Shown: positions 45,222-54,857, counted from the stretch's first letter. The stretch: DNA of 64,000 bases from Cohnella abietis (GCF_004295585.1 NZ_AP019400.1:4314001-4378000); one strand, 5' to 3'. Translations and numbers: made by a program. Notes: generated by a model not told the origin, from the letters alone.

Positions 45222-47456
45222 TCATTTCTTGCGGCATACGGCAATCACATATGCGGGCCGAGCGTTCTTTATACTGGCGAGGGAAGCGGGAGCGTAATAA
45301 CGAATAATATCAGGATTAAATCCCGCCATCGTCGTATTCGCAGCCCCAACAGCAGCCTCAATGTTGCTCCACTCTGGAGCCACATGACCATTCGGACCAA
45401 CGAATGTTTGACCATATAACCCTTCAATATCATATAGAGCCGATAACTCACCAACAAACTCACTTAAACTATATTCAAAGCAGTGGTAGGGATTGCGTAC
45501 CTGTTGACCAAAAAGCCGATCAGGATTCGTTACTTCCCGGTTTGGTGTTGAAACAATTAAGCGCCCTCCTGGACGAAGAACACGTGCGGCCTCTCTCAGC
45601 CAAGCTGAACCGTCCGGGACATGCTCAATCGTCTCGAATGACACAACAACATCGAACGATTCCTTAACGAATGGAAGCTGCAATACATCGCTGATCTGGT
45701 AATCAACGCCCTCCCCACCGTAATCACGCTTGGCCAAATGGATTGAAGCAGCATCTATGTCCACTCCAGTGACACTTTTAGCCCCGCCATCCTTCATCAT
45801 TCGTACGCCATACCCCGCACCACACGCGGCATCCAGTACTGCTTTTCCGGAGCAATAAGCCTGAGCTAGCCGATATCGATATACGTGTTCAGCTAATACG
45901 TCGGGGTGCGCGCCGGAAACAGCAGAGCTGAGAATGAGTCTTTCTCCCGTAAAAGCAACGTCTTCCTGCGCCTTCGGCAAATAGGCCATATCTGTCACCG
46001 CCGTCTCTAATAATTTACTGGGCGCCACAGACGCCGGGTTAGGGCGAAGCACCGGGTTAACATCTTTTTTAGCAAAAGTAGCTTCCCTCTGCATGGGCTG
46101 CTGCTTTATGGCATTTGATTTACCTACAACCGCTTTGAATGCCCTCACGATAAAGTACATGGTCATAAGCTCTTCCCTCCGAGCCTGGCCTACTAGCACG
46201 CCTAAAGCATCCACCTCATGCTTTTGTATTTCTTCCGAAGTAATTGAAGTAAATTCGATATTATCAAAGCCAGTTTTTTGTAATCGTTCTGTAACTTCTT
46301 CTTTAGACAGCAAAGCATCCGAAGGCACACGATTTATAGGCTTTATATAGGCTTTTACATATTCTATAAACATTCTATTAGGAACACTTGTAACAACAAT
46401 TCCTCCTGGACGAAGCAGTCTCTGGATCTGTTCTAAAACCGCTATCGGCACAGGTACAGATAGAATGTCATTCAGTATAATGACATCAAAGCCCTTCGTT
46501 CCCGTAGGAATATTAATCTCTTCATTACCCCACCATGTCTTCTCAGTTACCAATGCTGCTACACGTGCAGTAGATTCATCGCTTTCATATCCATATAGTC
46601 GAATATTATTATGACGATTATGAAGCTTAAGCAATGTCGCCCCGCAGCCACAGCCGATCTCTAGCACACTCATCCCCGGTTTTATCGCTTGTAGCGACTG
46701 AAGAAAATCTTCTCGTATATTCGTGGCGATGTGCGGATGAAACCCCCACTTGCTTATAAACTGCTGCTCATTTTTTTGCATCACTTTTTTATAAGCGTCC
46801 TTCACAACCTTAAAGGAAGCATGACCTTCATGATGGATGAATGTATCCATACACAGTAATAGCTTATGTCCCGCTAATCTCGCTCTCACACACCAATCAT
46901 CATCCTCATAATTACCTAACCCATAGCGTTCATCAAGCGGTCCGACCATTTCCCATACGTTACGCTTAATAAGCATGCAAAATCCGATAAGCTTAAGCCG
47001 CTCCTCCCATCGGTTAGGTGAGGAGGCATTATATATTTCTGCGAAGCGCTGCATATCATCTAACGTGCGATACGATGTTTCGATCATCTGCCCATACCCT
47101 GCAAAGTTAGTAAGGGGACCTACAGCACCAATGCTATCGTCGCTGTTGATAGCGAGCTTCAATTGCTTAAGCCAGCGCGGGGTCACGACGGTATCATTAT
47201 TGAGCAGCAATATTAGATCACCAGTGGAGTTAGCAACACCAATGTTGCATCCCGCTGGAAAGCCCGTATTTTTGCTTTGCTCCAGCAGTTTTACGTCCTC
47301 CTGCTGCCTTAGCCAAGCTACGGTACCATCCGTTGAAGCATTGTCCACGATGACTAGCTCGTAATCTTCCTTTGGCGTATGCTTTCGGATACTTTCAATG
47401 CAGCGCTTGGTCATGGTTAGTTGGTTATGCGTAACTAGGATTATGCTAGTTATCAT
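45222..47456 (-). CDS. Fusion: GT2 glycosyltransferase + two methyltransferase domains
   Basis: 744 residues in three domains. GT2 at 1-235: SIILVTHNQLTMTKRCIESI, DNASTDGT near 39, LLNNDTVV near 89, and acceptor motif YEDDDWCVRARLAG near 190. First SAM domain at about 250-410: VLEIGCGCGATLLKL. Second SAM domain at about 510-730: VLDAACGAGYGVRMM, then DVVVSFETIEHVPD and LRPGGRLIVSTPN. A Pro/Lys-rich linker (450-500) joins the two. ATGA overlap with the upstream gene. Confidence 0.88.
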   Translation of the reverse strand: MITSIILVTHNQLTMTKRCIESIRKHTPKEDYELVIVDNASTDGTVAWLRQQEDVKLLEQSKNTGFPAGCNIGVANSTGDLILLLNNDTVVTPRWLKQLKLAINSDDSIGAVGPLTNFAGYGQMIETSYRTLDDMQRFAEIYNASSPNRWEERLKLIGFCMLIKRNVWEMVGPLDERYGLGNYEDDDWCVRARLAGHKLLLCMDTFIHHEGHASFKVVKDAYKKVMQKNEQQFISKWGFHPHIATNIREDFLQSLQAIKPGMSVLEIGCGCGATLLKLHNRHNNIRLYGYESDESTARVAALVTEKTWWGNEEINIPTGTKGFDVIILNDILSVPVPIAVLEQIQRLLRPGGIVVTSVPNRMFIEYVKAYIKPINRVPSDALLSKEEVTERLQKTGFDNIEFTSITSEEIQKHEVDALGVLVGQARREELMTMYFIVRAFKAVVGKSNAIKQQPMQREATFAKKDVNPVLRPNPASVAPSKLLETAVTDMAYLPKAQEDVAFTGERLILSSAVSGAHPDVLAEHVYRYRLAQAYCSGKAVLDAACGAGYGVRMMKDGGAKSVTGVDIDAASIHLAKRDYGGEGVDYQISDVLQLPFVKESFDVVVSFETIEHVPDGSAWLREAARVLRPGGRLIVSTPNREVTNPDRLFGQQVRNPYHCFEYSLSEFVGELSALYDIEGLYGQTFVGPNGHVAPEWSNIEAAVGAANTTMAGFNPDIIRYYAPASLASIKNARPAYVIAVCRKK

Positions 47457-48541
47457 CCCGGTTTGCCTCCCATACCCAGTGCCTGCTCTAGCTTATTTTT
47501 ATTTTCAAGCAAATTTTGATCGTCTGGTAAATACTTTAAGGCTTTTTCGTTATGCTCATAAGCTAGCTCCAGCTCGCCTTCCATCCCATAGCAAATACAG
47601 AGCTGAAAATGCGGATACCAGGTCCAGCAAATAAGGTTTAACACTCCAAAATGGTTCGGTACCTCATCCTGAGCAATAGCTTGCTTAAACCAGTAAATCG
47701 CTTTAGAAAATTCCTCTTTGTCAACGAAGCATTGACCGATAGAACAGCAGAAATCTGCTCTAGGAATATCATAAGCCATCGATTGCAGCAAGGCTTGGAG
47801 CTTCAATTCATAATTTCCTAGCTGATGATAACATGCTGATAACCGGGCACAAGCCATAAGATTATCCTCGAAAAAATCGACAGGGCTTTCCAAAAATCGA
47901 CGGTATTGCTCCACAGCTTCAACAAGCCGATCCGTATCCGCTAGCTCATTGGCATAATAGAGAACATCACGGCCCTCAACACTTCCGTTTTTTTCTATTA
48001 TTTTCTCGAGAATATGCAAATTTCGCTTTGTATTCTGATGGACTCTACCATGAGTGACAGCAATATCTGTCAAATAGACATTGCCTTCAATAAACAAATA
48101 TTCATGGACCGGATTATACCAAGTAAACTGTCGGCTACGCTTAACAATTCGGTTTCTTCGCGACATTGCAATTGGATTATCATAGCCGTCGAAAGCCAAG
48201 TGATATTCCATCACTACTGAATCTATCTCCGGATCAAGCGTCTGCTTCAGCTCCCGCAGCTTCTCGCTATCCTTCTCCCGTAAGAAGTCGTCAGCATCAA
48301 GCCACATTACATATTCCTGCGTTGCGAGTGAGAATGAATAATTGCGGGCGGCCGCGAAATCGTCCGTCCACTCCAGATCATAAATCCGATCCGTATAACG
48401 AATTGCGATTTCCTTTGTCCTGTCCGTCGAGCCCGTGTCTACAATAATGATTTCATCCATCAAGTCTTTCACGGAATCCAAACAACGCGCTAGCACTTCT
48501 TCCTCATTACGCACTATCATACATAAGCTGATATTAGCCAC
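47453..48541 (-). CDS. GT2 glycosyltransferase with C-terminal TPR region
   Basis: 362 residues. The GT2 domain starts ISLCMIVRNEEEVLARCLDSV, with DTGSTDRTKEIA near 36-47 and the DxD metal site in MWLDADDFL near 78-86. The region after 190 is helical and repeat-like (YYANELADTDRLVEAVEQYRRFL and further), like the SunS/BcsA-type TPR glycosyltransferases. Start is GTG after AGAGGAGG. First gene of the four-gene operon, located downstream of the spore surface protein gene. Confidence 0.9.
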   Translation of the reverse strand: MANISLCMIVRNEEEVLARCLDSVKDLMDEIIIVDTGSTDRTKEIAIRYTDRIYDLEWTDDFAAARNYSFSLATQEYVMWLDADDFLREKDSEKLRELKQTLDPEIDSVVMEYHLAFDGYDNPIAMSRRNRIVKRSRQFTWYNPVHEYLFIEGNVYLTDIAVTHGRVHQNTKRNLHILEKIIEKNGSVEGRDVLYYANELADTDRLVEAVEQYRRFLESPVDFFEDNLMACARLSACYHQLGNYELKLQALLQSMAYDIPRADFCCSIGQCFVDKEEFSKAIYWFKQAIAQDEVPNHFGVLNLICWTWYPHFQLCICYGMEGELELAYEHNEKALKYLPDDQNLLENKNKLEQALGMGGKPG

Positions 48542-48636
48542 GCTTATCCTCCTCTACATACAACCTCTGTCCCATTTTATGTTGCTTGCATCTGCTCCGC
48601 TTGGACAGCTGATGGAGGTACAGCCCCAGTAGAAGC

Positions 48637-48671
48637 ACAAAAGAGCCAACAACATAAGTTGTCGACTCTTC
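48637..48671 (-). terminator. Terminator after the spore surface gene
   Basis: Minus strand AAGAGTCGACAAC ... GTTGTTGGCTCTT followed by TTGTG; separates the spore surface gene from the glycan operon. Confidence 0.75.
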
Positions 48672-48688
48672 TTCTGATAACTCTTTCC

Positions 48689-49129
48689 TCAGCCCGGAGC
48701 GCTTTGCGAAGCGATGCCCCAGAAAACCTCTGGACCAGTACGCTCGCCGGTAAACAACAGACCAAGTAAGCTTCCTCCAAAAATAAAGGACGAATAAATC
48801 GTCTCAGCTGCAGCTGGAGCAAGTAAATCCTGTGCTGTGAACGTGTAAGTGTCAGAGAACACAGATAGGCGAATATGCTGCACAGCCGTATAGATGACGT
48901 TCGCTGGATTGTACACTGTAGTACCACGACAAATTTGAATGGCAAATGTGCTTCCGATTACAAAGGAGCTAACCCCTACCATTCCTGTAAGTGTAATAAC
49001 CTTATTAACAACATTATTCGTTTGCAAGCCAATTACACCAAACAAAGCAGGTGTCGCCGAAATCGGTGTTCCCGGAAAACCAGTCGAACCCGCGTTCATC
49101 GAGCTACGTAAATCTAGAAAACTTCCCAT
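48689..49129 (-). CDS. Probable spore surface protein
   Basis: 146 residues, no family recognised with certainty. The protein is rich in Gly, Ser, Thr, Val and hydrophobic beta-strand sequence (GVIGLQTNNVVNKVITLTGMVGVSSFVIG, ending LFTGERTGPEVFWGIAS), without charged clusters or a signal peptide. AAGGAGG precedes the ATG. A perfect sigma-K -10 (CATACACTA) is 33 bases upstream, so it is likely made in the mother cell and placed on the spore. The glycan operon directly behind it suggests glycosylation. Ser and Thr are frequent. Confidence 0.65.
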   Translation of the reverse strand: MGSFLDLRSSMNAGSTGFPGTPISATPALFGVIGLQTNNVVNKVITLTGMVGVSSFVIGSTFAIQICRGTTVYNPANVIYTAVQHIRLSVFSDTYTFTAQDLLAPAAAETIYSSFIFGGSLLGLLFTGERTGPEVFWGIASQSAPG

Positions 49130-49161
49130 TTTTCATTACCTCCTTCTTTGTGAAGTTGGTA

Positions 49162-49170
49162 TAGTGTATG
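49162..49170 (-). promoter_or_regulatory. Sigma-K-like -10 element
   Basis: Minus strand CATACACTA, matching CATAnnnTA. The -35 AC lies 14 bases upstream rather than 16. Confidence 0.5.
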
Positions 49171-49239
49171 TCTGATTTCCTTTCGTGCTTGGACAAACTG
49201 CAGGGGGCAGTCGTGCATTTTCGGTGGATAAGCATTAAC

Positions 49240-49281
49240 AGAAAAGGACTGCACACCGTAGAGATCACGGCGGCAGTCCTC
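49240..49281 (-). terminator. Terminator after spoVIF
   Basis: Minus strand AGGACTGC...GCCGT...ACGG...GCAGTCC followed by TTTTCTGTT, about 10 bases past the stop. Confidence 0.8.
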
Positions 49282-49291
49282 TTAAGTGCTC

Positions 49292-49585
49292 TTATCTAAA
49301 CATCGTATATAGCTTGATTAGATGTAGCATGTTATTCGGATCGATTTTCTGCGCAATAATGAAATTAACTAACTGATCCTCCTGCGTTTCTGTTAACGGT
49401 TCATTTAAGATTTTCGCAAATGTCTTAGCCCACTTGCGTACTTTTGCACGATCCTGCAAATCGTATTTCGTGATGCCCTCCAGCAGACCTTTAATCCGCT
49501 CTTTGGTCGCCGGGTTTTTCATCTTCACTTTAACGCGTTCCACAAACTCGGCCTTAATGCCGAACTGTTTCCAGCTTGGGCTCAA
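49292..49585 (-). CDS. spoVIF: Stage VI sporulation protein F
   Basis: 97 residues, all helical and basic, matching the SpoVIF type seen in Paenibacillus: KFGIKAEFVERVKVKMKNPATKERIKGL, QEDQLVNFIIAQKIDPNN and HLIKLYTMFR at the end. SpoVIF helps late coat assembly. Start is TTG after AAAGGAGTG. GTCATTAC, 14-base spacer, CATATGAT (49650-49621) upstream resembles a sigma-E promoter. Confidence 0.72.
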   Translation of the reverse strand: MSPSWKQFGIKAEFVERVKVKMKNPATKERIKGLLEGITKYDLQDRAKVRKWAKTFAKILNEPLTETQEDQLVNFIIAQKIDPNNMLHLIKLYTMFR

Positions 49586-49620
49586 AGAGGGTCACACTCC
49601 TTTTGGCAGCTTTTCGGTAC

Positions 49621-49650
49621 ATCATATGCCAGCAGAAGACGCGTAATGAC
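49621..49650 (-). promoter_or_regulatory. Sigma-E-like promoter before spoVIF
   Basis: Minus strand GTCATTAC, 14-base spacer, CATATGAT. Partial fit to GTCATATT-n14-CATACAnT. Confidence 0.35.
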
Positions 49651-49682
49651 AATCTTTCAAGCCCAACTCAGCTTCTTTGGGC

Positions 49683-51734
49683 CTAATCCAATGGCTCCGT
49701 TTGCTGTTTAGCATCACGATTAAGGTTGTCTCTAAGCTCTTTGTATGACTGAGAAGACCAGAAAGACTCACTAGCCGTTAATGCAGCAGCGTCGTCCCGA
49801 GCTTGTTCCAGCACCTCGAAATCATTCACCAGGTTCGCCAGCCGGAATTCCGGCATACCACTCTGCTTCGTTCCGAAAAATTCACCCGGCCCTCTTATTT
49901 CTAGATCGCGGCGTGAAATCTCAAAGCCATCATCCGTATCCGTCATGGCTTTCATTCTTTCCTGACCATTCTCCGATTTCGGATCGGCAATAAGAATACA
50001 GAACGACTGATGCTCACCTCGACCAACTCGCCCCCTCAATTGGTGAAGCTGGGACAAGCCAAACCGGTCAGCATCCATAACAATCATTAACGTCGCATTC
50101 GGCACGTCTACGCCGACTTCAATAACCGTAGTCGAGACGAGTACATTCGTCTCCCCCGCCGCGTATGTCGCCATTGTAGCTTCCTTCTCCGCCGCATTCA
50201 TTCGGCCATGTAGAAGGCCAATTGCTAGTTCTGGTAAAGCATGAGTAAGCTGCATATGTAAATCAATCGCATTCTGCACATCAAGCTTCTCAGATTCTTC
50301 AATTAACGGACAGATAAAAAAGGTCTGCCTCCCCTGCTCCGCTTCCTTGCGAATAAAACCGAGCACCCGATCCATCATATTGTGTTTAACCGAGTAGGTT
50401 TTAATCGGTTTCCGACCCTTCGGACGTTCTCTTAGCGTTGATACATCCATATCACCGAACACAGTAATCGCAAGTGTCCGAGGAATGGGGGTAGCAGTCA
50501 TCGTAAGCACATCAGGGTTCATCCCTTTACGGCGCAAAATACTTCTCTGATTCACACCGAATCGATGCTGTTCATCTGTAATGACTAAACCCAGACTTCT
50601 AAAGTAAACGTCTTCCTGTATGAGTGCGTGAGTTCCCACTACGATATCTAGCAAGCCCATCTGCAACGATGCTATGAGATCCCGCCGCTTCCTTTCAGTC
50701 AGGCTTCCCGTTAACAAGCCAACCTGAATCCCATAAGGCTCAAACATAGCTCCGAGTGAGCGTGTATGCTGCTCCGCCAATATTTCCGTTGGAACCATAA
50801 GCGCTCCCTGATGTCCTGCTTTAACAGTTGCGTAGAGGCCTACAGCGGCAACTACTGTTTTGCCTGAGCCTACATCTCCCTGAAGCAACCGATTCATAAC
50901 ATAGGGCTGCTTCATATCATGAAGAATTTCGTTAATGACTTGTTTCTGAGAACCTGTTAGTTCAAATGGCAGCCTGCTAACGAACTGGCGAATTTCTTCA
51001 TTGTTAACGGGATGAACTAGACCGTCAGCTTGTTTCATGTGGGTCGCACGATAAGCTTGTAGTTTAAGCTGAAATAGGAACAGCTCTTCATATACCATTC
51101 TACGTCTAGCTTCCTGACCTTCAAGCGTATTTTCCGGACGGTGAATCCGTGTAATGGCTGATCTACGGGGAAGAAGAGCATGCTTTTCTAGAAGCTCAGC
51201 AGGTAAAATCTCTGGAATTAGCGCTCCGAATTGAATCAAAGCTTGATTGATCATTTTCCGGATCGAGGCTTGTGTAAGACTCCCCCCTACCGAATAGACG
51301 GGCTGAAGCGTACCTGTCTTCGCCCCCCCTTTATCAGGAAATTCCGAATCCGCCACTGTCATTTGCCGACGTCGCTGCTCCCACTTCCCAGTCAACGTAA
51401 TTTCCCGCCCTGGTGTCAGCTGCTCCTTCAGAAATGCCCGATTAAACCACACTGCCGTTACTAGCATTGATTCTACTGTAACGCGGCAAATCAACCGGGT
51501 TTTACCGCCAAACCGCTGCATCGTAGGTAGCGAAGCTATAGTCCCTTGAATGGTAATTCTTTCTCCATCCTTAATCTCGTGCATCTCACGAACCCGGTAA
51601 TCCTCATAACGGAATGGGTAATATTCAATTAAATCTCCGACCGTAGAAATACCCAAGGCGTGGAGCTCCTCCGCTTTCTGGGGGCCCACGCCTTGAAGTT
51701 GTGTCAGAGAGATTTGGAACAAATGAATGGACAT
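49683..51734 (-). CDS. recG: ATP-dependent DNA helicase RecG
   Basis: 683-residue helicase that rescues stalled replication forks and branches. Wedge OB domain at about 50-150 (ITIQGTIAS, GKTRLICRV), Walker A GDVGSGKTVVAA near 288, DEQHRFGVNQR near 390 (DEQH box), TATPIPRTLAI near 416 and the C-terminal QLRGRVGRG near 585. Follows degV by 33 bases. Start ATG with AAAGAGG. Confidence 0.97.
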   Translation of the reverse strand: MSIHLFQISLTQLQGVGPQKAEELHALGISTVGDLIEYYPFRYEDYRVREMHEIKDGERITIQGTIASLPTMQRFGGKTRLICRVTVESMLVTAVWFNRAFLKEQLTPGREITLTGKWEQRRRQMTVADSEFPDKGGAKTGTLQPVYSVGGSLTQASIRKMINQALIQFGALIPEILPAELLEKHALLPRRSAITRIHRPENTLEGQEARRRMVYEELFLFQLKLQAYRATHMKQADGLVHPVNNEEIRQFVSRLPFELTGSQKQVINEILHDMKQPYVMNRLLQGDVGSGKTVVAAVGLYATVKAGHQGALMVPTEILAEQHTRSLGAMFEPYGIQVGLLTGSLTERKRRDLIASLQMGLLDIVVGTHALIQEDVYFRSLGLVITDEQHRFGVNQRSILRRKGMNPDVLTMTATPIPRTLAITVFGDMDVSTLRERPKGRKPIKTYSVKHNMMDRVLGFIRKEAEQGRQTFFICPLIEESEKLDVQNAIDLHMQLTHALPELAIGLLHGRMNAAEKEATMATYAAGETNVLVSTTVIEVGVDVPNATLMIVMDADRFGLSQLHQLRGRVGRGEHQSFCILIADPKSENGQERMKAMTDTDDGFEISRRDLEIRGPGEFFGTKQSGMPEFRLANLVNDFEVLEQARDDAAALTASESFWSSQSYKELRDNLNRDAKQQTEPLD

Positions 51735-51767
51735 TAGACCAACCTCTTTATACTTGCATAATCTCGA

Positions 51768-52622
51768 TTAATCGACCGGAAATATGAACAGCCCAATCGT
51801 TCCAGGGCCCGTATGAGTGCCAATAACTGGACCAATTTCAGTCTCATGGCTGATTTGCACATTTAGGTGCTGCTTCACAAGCTCAACCACTTCTGATACT
51901 CCAGAGACGTGACCGGGGGTTACTGCAATCGTCAGATTAATAGGACGATCTTTCAGATCAGCCTTCAACACCTCTACAATACGTGCCATCGCACGCTTCT
52001 GCCCTCTAGCTTTATCGAACGAGTACACAGTGCCTTCATTATCTACGGATAATATCGGTTTAATGTTTAAGAGCGAACCCAGTACAGCCGATGCTTTACC
52101 GATTCTGCCCCCTTTTCGTAAATATTCAAGCGTATCTACTAGAAAATAGAGCCGCAATTCCGAACGCAAACGGTGTACCTCTGCAACAATATCATCTCTA
52201 GAAGCCCCTGCTTTTGCCATTTGAGCCGCAGCAACGACTATGTGGCCATAGCCGTAGGAGGCTGATTTAGAATCAATGACGGTTACGTCAGCACCCTCGT
52301 CGAGCATAGATTTCGCAATTGTTGCTGATTGATAGGTTCCACTGAGAGCCCCGGATAGTTGAATAGAAATAACGACATGCCCTTCATCCGTTAATTTCTT
52401 ATATACCTCGTAAAAATCTGCAGGAGATGGCTGAGAGGTAGTAGCAAGACCGTCAAATGCAATCAGCTTCTCATAAAATTGGGCTGGTTGTAGCGTAATA
52501 CTATCCAAATAGCTGTCATCCCCGAAATTCACCTTTAAAGGCACCATCGAGATCCCGAGCTTATTTCTCGTCTCGAGTGGAATATCCGCTGTACTATCCG
52601 TTACAAGAACAACAGATGCCAT
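51768..52622 (-). CDS. degV: DegV family protein (FakB-like fatty-acid-binding)
   Basis: 284 residues. N-terminal motif VVLVTDSTADIP near 4-15, TSQPSPADFYEVYK near 67, ISIQLSGALSGTYQSA near 87-102 and the C-terminal TGPGTIGLFIF are diagnostic. DegV proteins bind fatty acids and present them to the kinase FakA, which is encoded next to it. ATG at 52622 with GGAGGG. The acyl-phosphate product is also the PlsX product. Confidence 0.92.
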   Translation of the reverse strand: MASVVLVTDSTADIPLETRNKLGISMVPLKVNFGDDSYLDSITLQPAQFYEKLIAFDGLATTSQPSPADFYEVYKKLTDEGHVVISIQLSGALSGTYQSATIAKSMLDEGADVTVIDSKSASYGYGHIVVAAAQMAKAGASRDDIVAEVHRLRSELRLYFLVDTLEYLRKGGRIGKASAVLGSLLNIKPILSVDNEGTVYSFDKARGQKRAMARIVEVLKADLKDRPINLTIAVTPGHVSGVSEVVELVKQHLNVQISHETEIGPVIGTHTGPGTIGLFIFPVD

Positions 52623-52652
52623 TGCTTGTCCCTCCATCGCCTCATTTAATTA

Positions 52653-54473
52653 CTATGGCTCTACTGCAAACAAGTAAGGGTATAACGGCTGACCGCCTTC
52701 ATGTACCTCGACTTCAGCATTTGGGTATTTCTCAGACAGCCACTGCTCCAGCTGATCCGTTTGCTCCGCATCGGCGTCCTCGCCCGTTAAAATCGTAACA
52801 ATTTCCCCGCCTGATACAAGTAACTCAGTTAAGAGATCTCGGCAAGCTTCCGCTTGAGTTTGAGCCGACGCTACGATTGTCTTATCTTTAATGCCAATAT
52901 AGTGACCGGCTTTTATTTGCAAGCCATCCATTTCCGTATCTCTTACCGCTTGAGTAACGGAGCCTGTGACCACTTGCTCGAACGCCTTCGTCATGCGTTC
53001 GGTATTTGAAGTCTCGGAATCACTTTCTTGGAAGGCCAGCATCGCAGCCATTCCTTGTGGTAATGTGCGGGTAGGAATGACTGTAACCGGCCTGTCCGCC
53101 AGCTCCGCTGCTTGCTTCGCAGCCATTATTATATTCGGATTGTTGGGCAGAAGGAAAATGTGATGGGCCGACAAGGATTGGATAGCCCCTAGCAAATCTT
53201 CCGTGCTCGGATTCATGCTCTGTCCACCCGAAAGCACGATATCCACACCAAGACTGTTAAATAGCTCTGCATTGCCATCTCCTACACTAACTACAACAAT
53301 GCCGTAAGGTGCCAATTCATACACATCAGGGTTGGGCTCGCTTTCTGGAGCAGCAGCTATAGAAGGTAAATTAACAACCCCTGGCAATGAATAATCCACA
53401 ATGGGCACACTGGACTCTTGAGTATTGGACTGCGCCAATGAAGATATTCCTGTTTCTGAATGGGACTTCTGAGCAAGCAGCTCACGATGCTGCTCCTGCA
53501 TATTAAGAATATGAATATGAGTTATTTCGCCATACGTAAGTGCCATATTCATAACATCGCCAGGGCGACGAGAATGAACATGAACCTTAACAATACCTTC
53601 ATCCTCAATGAGAATAATCGAATCTCCATCCCTCTCAAGATACTGACGGAAGGTTCGTTCAGGGAAAGGCGACGAAATGGAACTACGATGAATAAAAAAT
53701 TCCATATCATAAGGAAATGCAATGCTTTCCGTTGTAATTTTGGATTGTGCTGCAACATTTGTCGCTCCCGATAGCCGAGGAGCCAACGTCTCGGTACTCT
53801 TCTGAGTAATAACAGGCTTTGCTTCGATAGGCTCTGGAGTGCTAATCGTAAAATTCCCATCACTTAAGTACGAAACAAATCCCTCATATATATACACGAG
53901 TCCTTGCCCACCCGAGTCGACAACGCCTACCTGTTTTAAGATAGGTAGCATTTCTTGTGTGCGTGCAAGAGTCTCAAGAGCTTTAGCATGTACCTCAAGC
54001 ATCCATTCAGTCAGGTCGGAGGTCCGACGTGCAGCCGTTAGGCCGTGACGCGCAGCTTCTCGTGCTACGGTCAGAATAGTGCCTTCTACAGGTTTAACGA
54101 CCGCCTTGTAAGCGGTATCAACACCTTGTTGGAGAGCATTCGCAAACAAAGGCACCGTAAGCTCACGTTGACCTGAAATTGCCCGCGCAAACCCACGGAA
54201 AAGCTGGGAGAGGATAACTCCCGAATTGCCCCTGGCGCCCATTAGAAGTCCTTTGGAAAGCACCTCCGCGGCGCGACCGACTTCCTCTGAGGGCTTATGT
54301 TTTAATTCGGCCACGCCGGCCGACATCGTTAAGTTCATATTTGTTCCCGTGTCGCCATCCGGCACGGGAAACACATTCAGTGCGTTTATCTGCTCAACAT
54401 TGCCGGACAAACGCTCAGCGCCCGCCAATATCATGGCGGTCCATTCCTTACCGTTCAAGAAGCGCTTACTCAA
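52653..54473 (-). CDS. fakA: Fatty acid kinase FakA (DAK2 domain)
   Basis: 606-residue YloV-family kinase. N-terminal DAK2/DhaL domain (1-200): NVFPVPDGDTGTNMNLTM with the metal-binding Asp residues near 36-43, ARGNSGVILSQLFRG near 78-92. The middle and C-terminal domain ends at GGQPLYPYLFAVEP. With the DegV protein it phosphorylates free fatty acids. Start is TTG after AAGGGGA. The region 320-370 is a weakly conserved linker. asp23 lies immediately upstream. Confidence 0.94.
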   Translation of the reverse strand: MSKRFLNGKEWTAMILAGAERLSGNVEQINALNVFPVPDGDTGTNMNLTMSAGVAELKHKPSEEVGRAAEVLSKGLLMGARGNSGVILSQLFRGFARAISGQRELTVPLFANALQQGVDTAYKAVVKPVEGTILTVAREAARHGLTAARRTSDLTEWMLEVHAKALETLARTQEMLPILKQVGVVDSGGQGLVYIYEGFVSYLSDGNFTISTPEPIEAKPVITQKSTETLAPRLSGATNVAAQSKITTESIAFPYDMEFFIHRSSISSPFPERTFRQYLERDGDSIILIEDEGIVKVHVHSRRPGDVMNMALTYGEITHIHILNMQEQHRELLAQKSHSETGISSLAQSNTQESSVPIVDYSLPGVVNLPSIAAAPESEPNPDVYELAPYGIVVVSVGDGNAELFNSLGVDIVLSGGQSMNPSTEDLLGAIQSLSAHHIFLLPNNPNIIMAAKQAAELADRPVTVIPTRTLPQGMAAMLAFQESDSETSNTERMTKAFEQVVTGSVTQAVRDTEMDGLQIKAGHYIGIKDKTIVASAQTQAEACRDLLTELLVSGGEIVTILTGEDADAEQTDQLEQWLSEKYPNAEVEVHEGGQPLYPYLFAVEP

Positions 54474-54497
54474 TGAGATATTCCCCTTCCTAATAAG

Positions 54498-54857
54498 CTA
54501 CTTCAACACTCGCACTCCTTGAACATTCACGTTGACGATATCAACCTTAAGTCCAACGACTTCTTCCAGAACGTATTTAACCTTAGATTGAATATTATGA
54601 GCTACTTCAGAAATTTTGGTTCCATAGCTAACAATAACATACAGATCAAGGTGTACGAGCTCCCCTTCATGACGAACCTCTACACCCCGGGACAGGTTTT
54701 CCCTGCCTAGAAGCTCCGCAATGCCATCCTTAAAGCCTTTGCGGGAGGCCATGCCAACAAGACCATAACAATCTAATGCTGCTGAACCAGCAATTACCGC
54801 AATGACCTGATCGGCCACGTCAATCTTCCCGTTCTCTGAGACCAACTGCAGAGGCAT
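54498..54857 (-). CDS. yloU: Asp23/Gls24 family envelope stress response protein
   Basis: 119 residues of the Asp23 (YloU) family, recognised by GKIDVADQVIAVIAGSAALDCYGLVGMASR near 10-38 and VHLDLYVIVSYGTKI near 67. ATG with AAAGGAGTG. It starts the asp23-fakA-degV-recG operon and is divergent from rpmB. Upstream TTCATT, 17-base spacer, TACAAT may be its promoter. Confidence 0.95.
   Translation of the reverse strand: MPLQLVSENGKIDVADQVIAVIAGSAALDCYGLVGMASRKGFKDGIAELLGRENLSRGVEVRHEGELVHLDLYVIVSYGTKISEVAHNIQSKVKYVLEEVVGLKVDIVNVNVQGVRVLK

Noticed and set aside
48577-48945. 122-residue minus-strand ORF
   Set aside because: Out-of-frame overlap with the 146-residue spore protein, which has the ribosome binding site and the sigma-K element; it also runs through the terminator.
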